Part shown: positions 57,720 to 64,000 of the stretch, piece by piece
Numbering within the stretch: position 1 is the first letter of the stretch
Layout: each line of letters opens with the position of its first letter
Assembly (NCBI GenBank): GCA_963809795.1
Contig: CAWELN010000027.1
Coordinates: forward strand, 1-64,000
DNA from: DASUAS01 sp963809795
GTDB lineage: Bacteria > Actinomycetota > Acidimicrobiia > IMCC26256 > DASPTH01
Reading direction: 5' to 3'
Length of the DNA: 64,000 nucleotides
The notes under the pieces: model-generated
The model's database searches: none
The model's input: only the letters and a program-made list of their open reading frames with translations
What the model was told of the DNA's origin: nothing
Made by a program: the position numbers and the translations under genes

Positions 57720-58630
57720 GCGAAGAGGACGCGCCGACGTGCCGAGCGTGCGGGCAACCCGCGACGGCCGACGACCGATTCTGCGAGGCGTGCGGCTCGC
57801 CGCTCACACCGGGCGTGGTGGTCGACGCGCCCGACCGGCGCGAGTTCGACGACGGCATCGTCGGTGGCGTCACCGATCGTGGCCACCATCACCGCCGCAA
57901 CGAGGACGCGATGCAGGTGGCGCGGATCGGCGAACGGGTGCTCGCGGTCGTGTGTGACGGCGTGTCGTCGTCGGCCGCCGCCGCCGACGCGTCGGGCGTC
58001 GCCGCGGCCGCCGGCGCCGCGATGCTGCGTGACGCCCTCGACGACGGCGATGCCGATCGCGTGCGCGCGATGCGGGCGGCGGTCACGGCCGCCCTCGACG
58101 CGGTGGTGCAGGTTCCGTGGACCCGCACCCGCCGCAGCAGCGCGCCCGCGTGCACGTTCCTCGGGGCCACCTGGGACGGCCGCGGCATCACCGTCGGGGC
58201 GGTGGGGGACTGCCGCGCCTACTGGGTCGACACCGACACGGCCGAGCAGCTCACCATCGACGACTCGTGGGTGCAGGAGCAGGTCGGCGACGGCCGGCTG
58301 AGCCGGGAGGAAGCGGAGCGCCACCGCTACGCGCACGCGATCACCCGCTGGTTGGGTGAGGACGCGCCCGGCGGCGCGCCCCGCGTCACCACCTTCGTGC
58401 CGCCGGTCCCCGGCCGGCTGGTGCTCTGCTCCGACGGGCTGTGGAACTACGCGCCCACCACGGACCGCATCGCCGCGCTGGTGCGCGCGCATCCCGCGTC
58501 GACGCCGCCCATCGACGTCGCCCGGGCGTTGACGCGTGTCGCGCTGGCCGCCGGGGGCCGCGACAACATCACCGTCGTGGTCGCCGATGTCGTCCCGTCA
58601 CCTGCCATCGCACATCTGGAGGGGTCATGA
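57716..58630 (+). CDS. PP2C-type protein phosphatase with zinc ribbon
   Basis: 304 residues from a GTG overlapping the pknG stop. A zinc ribbon (CRACGQPATADDRFCEACG) precedes the PPM/PP2C domain: GHHHRRNEDAMQVARIG (R-N-E-D), LAVVCDGVSSSA (metal Asp-Gly), VGAVGDCRAYW (GDxR), LVLCSDGLWNYA (S-D-G), AGGRDNITVVVADV (D-N). All metal-binding aspartates are present, so it should be active. It is the natural antagonist of the PknG kinase encoded just upstream. Confidence 0.92.
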   Translation: MSEEDAPTCRACGQPATADDRFCEACGSPLTPGVVVDAPDRREFDDGIVGGVTDRGHHHRRNEDAMQVARIGERVLAVVCDGVSSSAAAADASGVAAAAGAAMLRDALDDGDADRVRAMRAAVTAALDAVVQVPWTRTRRSSAPACTFLGATWDGRGITVGAVGDCRAYWVDTDTAEQLTIDDSWVQEQVGDGRLSREEAERHRYAHAITRWLGEDAPGGAPRVTTFVPPVPGRLVLCSDGLWNYAPTTDRIAALVRAHPASTPPIDVARALTRVALAAGGRDNITVVVADVVPSPAIAHLEGS

Positions 58631-59901
58631 CCACCTTTGCCGCCGAGACGTATCAGAACGAGTTCCTCGCCGCCGGCGCCACCCGGGTCGACGCGCTCGT
58701 CAGCGTGTCCGCCACCGGGACCGGCAACACCGCCACCGGCCGCGAGTCGGCCGAGCTCGTGATCATCGACGTCTCGGGTTCCATGAACTTCCCGCGCACC
58801 AAGATCAAGTCGGCCGTCGCCGCGACGTGCGAGGCGATCGACTGCATCCGCGACGACGTGCTGTTCGGTGTGATCGCGGGCGACGACGACGCCCGCCTCG
58901 TGTACCCCGGCGGGGACAAGCTCGTGCCCGCCTCGCCGACCACCCGGCAGGCCGCCAAGGACACGGTGCGGAAGCTCAAGGCCAATGGCGGCACCGCGAT
59001 CGGCCAGTGGCTGAGCCTGGCGCGCTACATGGTCGCGGATCGCCCCGACTGCATCAGCCATGCGATCCTCCTCACCGACGGTGAGAACCAGAACGAGTCG
59101 CCGGAGGAGCTCGCCGAGGCGCTGGCGGCGTGCGAGGGCAGCTTCCAGTGCGACTGCCGCGGGGTCGGTGCCGACTGGGTCGTCAGCGAGCTCCGCACCA
59201 TCGCGTCGACGTTGCTCGGCACGGTCGAGGCGATCCGTGCCCCGGAGGACCTCGCCGCCGACTTCACCGCGACCATGGAACGGGCGATGGCGCGTGGCAC
59301 CGGCAACGTCGCCCTGCGCGTCTGGACGCCGGTGGGCGCGCGCGTCGACCTCGTGCAACAGGTGAGCCCGACGCTCGAGGACCTGACCGCACGGCGGGTC
59401 GACGTGAGCGATCTCGAGGGCGACTATCCCACCGGCGCATGGTCCGACGAGAGTCGCGACTACCACGTGTCGATCGAGGTGCCCGCGCGCGACATCGGCG
59501 ACGAGATGCTCGCCGGACGGATCAAGCTGGTCGTCGACGACGCCGTCGTCTCCGAGGCTCGGGTCCGGGCGGTGTGGACCGACGACGAGGCGAAGTCGAC
59601 CCGGGTGAACCACGAGCTCGCGCACTACACCGGCCAGGCGGAGATGGCGCAGGCGATCGACGACGCCTACCTCGCGCGGCGCTCCGGCGACGTCGAGACG
59701 GCCACCCGGCAGTTCGGCGAGGCCGTCCGCATGGCCCACGAGGCGGGCGACACCTACAAGCTGCAGGGCCTCGCCGCCGTCGTCGACATCGAGGACGCCG
59801 CCACCGGGACGGTGCGGCTCAAGCAGCACGTGGACGCGCTCGACGACCTCGCGCTGGAGGCGGGCTCGGTGAAGACCAACCGCCTCCATCCCTCCGGATG
59901 A
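58627..59901 (+). CDS. VWA-domain protein of the PknG operon
   Basis: 424 residues; the ATG overlaps the phosphatase stop. The von Willebrand A domain (about 40-235) has a complete MIDAS: IIDVSGSMNF (Asp48, Ser50, Ser52), Thr123 in GGTAIGQW, and Asp151 in LLTDGENQNE. A beta-sandwich region (about 240-340) follows, then a helical tail (LAHYTGQAEMAQAIDDAYLA, GDVETATRQFGEAVRMAHEA) like a TPR repeat. No signal peptide. The intact metal site suggests metal-dependent binding of a partner, possibly an assembly or substrate-docking step. Confidence 0.9.
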   Translation: MTTFAAETYQNEFLAAGATRVDALVSVSATGTGNTATGRESAELVIIDVSGSMNFPRTKIKSAVAATCEAIDCIRDDVLFGVIAGDDDARLVYPGGDKLVPASPTTRQAAKDTVRKLKANGGTAIGQWLSLARYMVADRPDCISHAILLTDGENQNESPEELAEALAACEGSFQCDCRGVGADWVVSELRTIASTLLGTVEAIRAPEDLAADFTATMERAMARGTGNVALRVWTPVGARVDLVQQVSPTLEDLTARRVDVSDLEGDYPTGAWSDESRDYHVSIEVPARDIGDEMLAGRIKLVVDDAVVSEARVRAVWTDDEAKSTRVNHELAHYTGQAEMAQAIDDAYLARRSGDVETATRQFGEAVRMAHEAGDTYKLQGLAAVVDIEDAATGTVRLKQHVDALDDLALEAGSVKTNRLHPSG

Positions 59902-60551
59902 TGGACACCATCTGCCCGCAGGGCCATCCGTCGGTGACGACCGACTACTGCGACCAGTGCGGCACGCCCATCGCCGTCCCGCCGGTGGCCGCCGACGCCG
60001 ACGCGGAGATCTCGTCGGTCACGGAGGTCCGGGTCGCCGAGGCGACGGCCGAGCTGTGCCCGCTCTGCGACACCCCCCGCACGCCGGGCGACCGCTACTG
60101 CGAGGTCGACGGCTACGACTTCGAGCGACCCGGTGAGTCGGTCGCCGTCTGGTGCGCGGTCGTGCGTGCCGACCGGGCCCGCTTCGAGCTCCTGTCTCCC
60201 GACGACCTGGAGTTCCCCGACGCCCCGACCACGCTCACGTGTGCGCTCGACGCCGAGTCGGTGTCGGTGGGACGGCAGAGCCCCTCGCGCGGCATCATCC
60301 CCGACATCGACCTCGCCGGTTCCTACGAGGACCCCGGCGTGTCGCGCCGTCACCTGCGCTTCGACCGGTTGCCCGACGGCGCGTATGCAGTGGTCGACTG
60401 TGGTTCGGCGAACGGCACCACGATCAACGACGACCCCACGCCGATCCCACCGGACACGCCCGTGCCCCTCGCCGAGGGCGACCGCGTGCACCTCGGCGCG
60501 TGGACCACGATCACGATCGTCCGTCAGACGTCCGGCGCAACCAGCGCCTGA
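59898..60551 (+). CDS. FHA-domain protein with two zinc ribbons
   Basis: 217 residues; the ATG overlaps the VWA stop. Zinc ribbons are CPQGHPSVTTDYCDQCG and CPLCDTPRTPGDRYC. The C-terminal FHA domain has SVSVGRQSPSRG, GVSRRHLRFDRL and VDCGSANGTTIND, with the expected Arg, Ser, His and Asn. The segment between the ribbons (SSVTEVRVAEATAE) contains Thr and Ser residues that could be phosphorylated, as in GarA. It is the last gene of the operon and the best candidate for a PknG substrate and effector. Confidence 0.9.
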   Translation: MMDTICPQGHPSVTTDYCDQCGTPIAVPPVAADADAEISSVTEVRVAEATAELCPLCDTPRTPGDRYCEVDGYDFERPGESVAVWCAVVRADRARFELLSPDDLEFPDAPTTLTCALDAESVSVGRQSPSRGIIPDIDLAGSYEDPGVSRRHLRFDRLPDGAYAVVDCGSANGTTINDDPTPIPPDTPVPLAEGDRVHLGAWTTITIVRQTSGATSA

Positions 60552-60673
60552 ACGGCCGCGCGCTCACGCACAACCGAGCCAACCCGGTACGCGATGCGTT
60601 GACACGCGCGTAACGGCTTCGAGCTCCTTCGGGACTGAGCATGGGAGGTACTCGGAGCCAAGGAGAACCTGGG

Positions 60674-61816
60674 ATGAGACTGGTGCGCGTGCTTGGTGTG
60701 GTGTTGGTCGCGGCGATGGTCGCGGTTGTCGGTCTGGCGGGGACTGCGGTGGCGGATGGGCCGTTCGGCGGCCAAGGTCCGAATGGTGTCGTGTTCGTCC
60801 AAACGGACAATCCGGCCGGTAATCAGATCGTCGCGTACGACCGCTCGCCGAACGGGACGCTCACGGCCGCGCAGACCTACAACACGGGCGGCGCCGGCGG
60901 CGTCTTGGACGGTTCGGTGGTCGATCACCTGGCGTCGCAAGGCGCGCTGACCTTCGATGCGGGACATGGCCTGTTGTTCGCCGTGAACGCGGGGAGCAAC
61001 ACCGTGTCGGTCTTCGCGGTGCACGGTGATCAGTTGAGTCTCCGCCAGGTCGTCGGATCGGGCGGGACGTTTCCGGTCAGCGTGGCGGTCTACGGCAACG
61101 TCGTCTATGTGCTCAACGCCCGCAACGGCGGCGCGATTCAAGGTTTTGTCGTCGTGTTCGGTCGTCTGGTCCCGATCCCGCTGTGGAACCGGTCCCTGGG
61201 ACTCAACCCGGCCGCGACTCCGGAGTTCACGAACACGCCGGGCCAGGTCGTGTTCACTCCTGACGGCCGCCACCTGATCGTGACGACCAAGGCCAACACC
61301 AACGCGATCGACGTCTTCGGTATCGGGTTCTTCGGCGGCCCGTCCGCGAGTCCGGTGGTGAACACCCAGCCCGGCGCGGTGCCCTTCGCCGCCGGATTCG
61401 ACCAGGCCGGACACCTGCTCGTCACCGAAGCCGGACCCTCCGCGGTGGCGAGCTTCGCGGTCCGGTTCGACGGGACGCTCACCCCCATCGACTCCGCGGC
61501 GACCGGCCAGCCGGCGACCTGTTGGATCACCACCACCCGGTTCGGCACGCTCCACTACGCGTCGAACGCGGGAGGGCCCTCCCTGAGCACGCTGCACTCC
61601 GACGTCCTCGGTCACCTCGCGCTCACCGGGACCACCGGAACTGATGCCGGCACCGTCGACGCGTCGATCAGCCGTGACGGTGGATACCTCTACGTGCAGG
61701 CCGGCGGCGCCGGGCTCGTCGACGAGTTCAAGATCCAACCCGACGGGACCCTCTCTCCGATCGGTTCGGTCAGCGTGCCTGGCGCCCAGGGCGGCGAAGG
61801 CATTGTCGCCTTCTAA
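60674..61816 (+). CDS. Secreted beta-propeller (lactonase-like) protein
   Basis: 380 residues; the ATG follows AGGAG by 8 nt. Signal peptide MRLVRVLGVVLVAAMVAVVG to about residue 28. Repeating blades such as GVVFVQTDNPAGNQIVAYDR, LLFAVNAGSNTVSVFAVHGD, PDGRHLIVTTKANTNAIDVF and HLLVTEAGPSAVASFAVRFD form a seven-bladed lactonase-type propeller (PF10282-like). Function may be lactone hydrolysis or simply binding. Codons are less extreme in G+C than in neighbouring genes. An ECF sigma/anti-sigma pair follows on the same strand. Confidence 0.85.
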   Translation: MRLVRVLGVVLVAAMVAVVGLAGTAVADGPFGGQGPNGVVFVQTDNPAGNQIVAYDRSPNGTLTAAQTYNTGGAGGVLDGSVVDHLASQGALTFDAGHGLLFAVNAGSNTVSVFAVHGDQLSLRQVVGSGGTFPVSVAVYGNVVYVLNARNGGAIQGFVVVFGRLVPIPLWNRSLGLNPAATPEFTNTPGQVVFTPDGRHLIVTTKANTNAIDVFGIGFFGGPSASPVVNTQPGAVPFAAGFDQAGHLLVTEAGPSAVASFAVRFDGTLTPIDSAATGQPATCWITTTRFGTLHYASNAGGPSLSTLHSDVLGHLALTGTTGTDAGTVDASISRDGGYLYVQAGGAGLVDEFKIQPDGTLSPIGSVSVPGAQGGEGIVAF

Positions 61817-61878
61817 CGCCTCGACGATGTGCGTGCGGCGTCCCGACCCGGCGGGCGCCGCACGAACGTCGCCACCCT

Positions 61879-61892
61879 TGACAGCACTGTCA
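61879..61892. promoter_or_regulatory. Perfect palindrome TGACAG-CA-CTGTCA upstream of the ECF sigma gene
   Basis: Six-base arms with a two-base spacer, overlapping a TTGACA hexamer at 61878-61883 and 22 bp before the ATG of the sigma factor gene. It could be an operator across a -35 box. No matching -10 box was found. Confidence 0.4.
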
Positions 61893-61914
61893 CCGCGGCA
61901 CGGCCGATTCCCTG

Positions 61915-62598
61915 ATGCTCATGCCCATGCCCATGCCTCGGAGGTTCGCGGCGACAGCGACGGCATTGCGCGCGGGCGACGGCCCGTTCGCCAGTCCTAG
62001 CTTTCGCGTCGTGGGAACCGACGTCGAGTTGCTTGGCGGGTTGCGCGACGGAGACGAGCAGGCGTTCGTGATGCTGGTCGGGCGTTACCAACAGCCCATG
62101 TTGCGCTTGGCGCGTTCGATGGTCTCCACCCAAGCCCTCGCCGAAGAGGTCGTCCAGGACACGTGGATGGGCGTGTTCCGTGGCATCGACCGCTTCGAAG
62201 GCCGCTCATCGCTCAAGACCTGGCTGTTCCGGATCCTCGCCAACCGGGCGCGCACCACCGGTGCGCGCGAACCGTCCCACGCCCCGATCGAGGCACTCCA
62301 CGCCGTCGACGCGTCCCGCTTCGATGCCAACGGCGAATGGGCCGACCCCGTCGATCGCTGGATCGACGACAGCGACGACCGTCTCGACGCCGCCACCTGG
62401 TCACCGATCCTCAAGGCCGGTCTCGACGACCTCCCCCCGCGACAACGACAAGTCGTCATGCTGCGCGACATCGAAGGGCTCTCCACCGACGAGGTCTGTG
62501 CTGTACTCGACATCAGCGGCGGCAATCAACGGATCCTGCTGCACCGCGGACGCAACCGCCTGCGCGAGATCCTCGAAGCGGCATTCGAGGGGAGCTGA
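61915..62598 (+). CDS. ECF RNA polymerase sigma factor
   Basis: 227 residues from the ATG at 61915; the first 32 residues (MLMPMPMPRRF...) are low-complexity and a GTG at 62011 (VGTDVELLGGLRDGDEQAF) is a good alternative. Sigma region 2 (ALAEEVVQDTWMGVFRGIDR, SLKTWLFRILANRART) and region 4 (DLPPRQRQVVMLRDIEGLST, DISGGNQRILLHRGRNRLRE) are complete. It is followed 3 nt later by a zinc-finger anti-sigma gene. Targets are unknown. Confidence 0.9.
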   Translation: MLMPMPMPRRFAATATALRAGDGPFASPSFRVVGTDVELLGGLRDGDEQAFVMLVGRYQQPMLRLARSMVSTQALAEEVVQDTWMGVFRGIDRFEGRSSLKTWLFRILANRARTTGAREPSHAPIEALHAVDASRFDANGEWADPVDRWIDDSDDRLDAATWSPILKAGLDDLPPRQRQVVMLRDIEGLSTDEVCAVLDISGGNQRILLHRGRNRLREILEAAFEGS

Positions 62599-62601
62599 CT
62601 G

Positions 62602-62856
62602 ATGCTCGCGCTGCGACGAAGAGACCTCGTCTGCCAACAGGCCGTCGAGCTCGTCACCGACTACCTCGACGGCGCACTCTCACGGCGTGACCGGCGCCGC
62701 TTCGAAGCCCACATCCGAGCCTGCCCCAACTGTGCGGCCTACCTGGAGCAGATCAGGATCACCATCGACGTGACCGGCGCCATCCAGCCCGACGACCTCA
62801 CCCCCGAAGCAGCCGCGGACCTCGCCGAGCTCTACCGACGCTGGCGCGCCGAGTAA
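62602..62856 (+). CDS. Anti-sigma factor with zf-HC2 zinc finger
   Basis: 84 residues. ELVTDYLDGALSRRDRRRFE and AHIRACPNCAAYLEQIR form the H-x3-C-x2-C zinc-binding anti-sigma domain; the partner Cys is in LVCQQAVE. There is no transmembrane segment, so this is a soluble, possibly redox-sensing, anti-sigma factor. Spacing of 3 nt from the sigma gene implies co-translation. Confidence 0.9.
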   Translation: MLALRRRDLVCQQAVELVTDYLDGALSRRDRRRFEAHIRACPNCAAYLEQIRITIDVTGAIQPDDLTPEAAADLAELYRRWRAE

Positions 62857-62940
62857 TGCCACGCACGCAAGGGCGCAGCCTCTTGTAGTCCCGGCCCCGG
62901 GTTCGACCGACGCGGAATGACAAGAGAGACGGAACGCTGG

Positions 62941-63393
62941 CTACCGCGTGCCCGACGGTGGCCATGCCCCGACTTGTCGGAGGAGTCCGACATCGTCCCG
63001 GCACGCCCAGTGCTCGACGACCATGCCGTCGACGACCCGCCAGATGTGGATGTAGGTCCACGTGACCGGAGCACCGGTGGCTTGCGTACCCGCCAGCAAT
63101 CCCATGGTCGACGCCCGGTGGCGGCCTCGGATCGTCATGTGGTCGACGACGAGGTCACCTTCCGCGATGAGGTGGTGGTGATCGACGGTGATCTCCTCAC
63201 CGAGATCGTTGATGAGCGTCGCGAGGATCTGCTTCCAACCCTCTCGGCCCTGCGGACCCCGTAGGTCGTCTTCACCCCCTGCGGCGTGGTTCACCAGATC
63301 TTCGGCGACGAGCTCGTCGATGACGGCGTCGTCACGCGCGACCACTCGACGAAACAGCTCGTCGATGACGTCCTTCGGCTGCCGGCCGTCCAC
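62941..63393 (-). CDS. SnoaL-like ester-cyclase-type protein
   Basis: 150 residues from a GTG at 63393. PKDVIDELFRRVVARDDAVI, LVAEDLVNHAAGGEDDLRG, GREGWKQILATLINDLGEEI and TWTYIHIWRVVDGMVVEHWA are the SnoaL_2/ester cyclase pattern with the NH and EHW positions. Third SnoaL-type protein in the window. No partner gene is evident. Confidence 0.82.
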   Translation of the reverse strand: MDGRQPKDVIDELFRRVVARDDAVIDELVAEDLVNHAAGGEDDLRGPQGREGWKQILATLINDLGEEITVDHHHLIAEGDLVVDHMTIRGRHRASTMGLLAGTQATGAPVTWTYIHIWRVVDGMVVEHWACRDDVGLLRQVGAWPPSGTR

Positions 63394-63450
63394 CCGCTCA
63401 TGATGCCCGATCCGGCGGACGTGAGGTGAGGACTGCCCGCCGGCAACCGC

Positions 63451-63493
63451 GGAGAACCCCTGGGGTGACTCGTCGTCACGCCCAGGGGTCTCC
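63451..63493 (-). terminator. Long stem-loop downstream of the pilin gene
   Basis: GGAGA-CCCCTGGG on the left pairs with CCCAGGGG-TCTCC on the right, with an inner GTGAC/GTCAC stem, giving a stem of roughly 18-19 bp. It begins 25 nt beyond the pilin stop and fits an intrinsic-type terminator, although no T-run is present. Confidence 0.6.
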
Positions 63494-63517
63494 GAAGAGT
63501 CGTGCTGATGCGGTGTC

Positions 63518-63712
63518 TCAGGAACCGGAGCTGCTCAGTTGGCTGCCGGCCTGGTTGAACTTGCTGTTCACCTGGTCTTTGAGGAACACGACCGCGGCGA
63601 TGACCGCAAGGGCGATGAGCGCGACGAGGAGGATGTATTCCACCATCGACGCGCCTTCCTCGTCCTTACCGAACTTCGCCTGCAGCCAGGTACGGAGCAC
63701 AAACACATTCAT
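63518..63712 (-). CDS. Flp/Fap-type pilin
   Basis: 64 residues from the ATG at 63712, with GGAGG 8 nt upstream. FGKDEEGASMVEYILLVALI shows the prepilin cleavage site after Gly, the Glu at +5 of the mature pilin, and the hydrophobic helix. The Ser/Gly tail is typical of tight-adherence (Tad) pilins. No tad assembly genes lie in the window, but the sequence ends 290 bp away and they could be adjacent. Confidence 0.9.
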   Translation of the reverse strand: MNVFVLRTWLQAKFGKDEEGASMVEYILLVALIALAVIAAVVFLKDQVNSKFNQAGSQLSSSGS

Positions 63713-63854
63713 GTACAAATCCTCCAGGGATGGGTCACCCTCCCATCAACACGGGCGATTCACCCGTTGCAGAGTTCCTCGACCAAGTGCCCGCGTCCGC
63801 TTGAACCAATTCCTCGCCGAGAAGCAGAGACCGGTTCCGTGCAACGCTGGGGTG

Positions 63855-64000
63855 ATGTTCTCCCGGCGCTGGAAATACGACGATCTCGAAGCACCGACGC
63901 CGCTCGGGACCGGTCAGGAGATCCGTCTTCCCTACATCGACCTCAAGTCGTTGACCGGCGGCGGATCCCGAGTCGTGGACGACATCGAAGCGCAGGCCCT
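63855..64000 (+). CDS. Partial unknown gene at window edge
   Basis: An open frame from the ATG at 63855 (MFSRRWKYDDLEAPTPLGTG) continues to the end without a stop (48 codons). Codon use fits the genome. No family is recognised from this short piece. It is divergent from the pilin gene with a 140-bp gap that shows no clear promoter. Confidence 0.4.
   Translation, partial: MFSRRWKYDDLEAPTPLGTGQEIRLPYIDLKSLTGGGSRVVDDIEAQA

Noticed and set aside
60599..60604. TTGACA as -35 box of the propeller gene
   Set aside because: No -10 hexamer at a suitable distance could be found.

Overview
The window is about 70% G+C, densely packed, and rich in GTG starts and ATGA/GTGA stop-start overlaps. It has a PknG-type kinase with GlnX/GlnH-like partners, an ECF41/SigJ-type sigma factor, an LLM flavin/F420-type oxidoreductase and many amidohydrolases. 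This points to an actinobacterium (Actinomycetota), plausibly of the class Acidimicrobiia; the class is an inference from gene content.

Left part (1-16 kb): an edge-truncated amidohydrolase, a remnant of a class III nucleotidyl cyclase, a SnoaL-like protein and a secreted sedolisin-type protease with three near-identical 282-bp fibronectin III repeats. A tRNA-Glu/Asp/Phe cluster and a secreted sulfatase follow. Next is a tightly overlapped lipid-modification operon (alpha/beta hydrolase, COG2907 flavoprotein, DUF1365, two cyclopropane-fatty-acid-synthase-like methyltransferases, DUF1295), comparable to M. tuberculosis Rv0449c-Rv0446c. Then come a D-aminoacylase-type amidohydrolase, a cNMP-binding protein, a TetR regulator and a ZIP-like transporter.

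Middle (16-48 kb): small membrane proteins; an ECF41-type sigma factor overlapped with an amine-oxidase-like flavoprotein behind a matching promoter (TGTCACA-N16-CGTC) and next to a carboxymuconolactone-decarboxylase-like gene; a three-part membrane protein; a patatin-like lipase with inserted membrane helices; apt; two amidohydrolases; a large SNF2 helicase; two hotdog proteins; RidA; RNase D; a flavin oxidoreductase with a coupled Ser/Gly repeat microprotein; a lipase; a MarR-MFS efflux pair; a Rieske protein; a VOC protein; a GH38 alpha-mannosidase divergent from a Gfo/Idh/MocA dehydrogenase; and a phosphoesterase.

Right part (48-64 kb): the most interesting locus. An eight-gene overlapped plus-strand operon (GlnX-like membrane sensor, two GlnH-like lipoproteins, a coiled-coil protein, PknG kinase, PP2C phosphatase, VWA protein, FHA protein) faces a minus-strand set (FHA-HTH regulator, small membrane protein, PspA/IM30, a 70-aa protein). 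It looks like a complete amino-acid-sensing phosphorylation circuit with its own kinase, phosphatase and phosphothreonine reader. A secreted beta-propeller, an ECF sigma/anti-sigma pair, a SnoaL-like protein, a Flp pilin and an edge-truncated gene close the window.

Caveat: at least eight genes carry single-base frameshifts, mostly in GC-rich or homopolymer contexts, with both halves conserved. These look more like residual consensus errors than decay. The intact proteins are described across the frameshifts, and each site is given.
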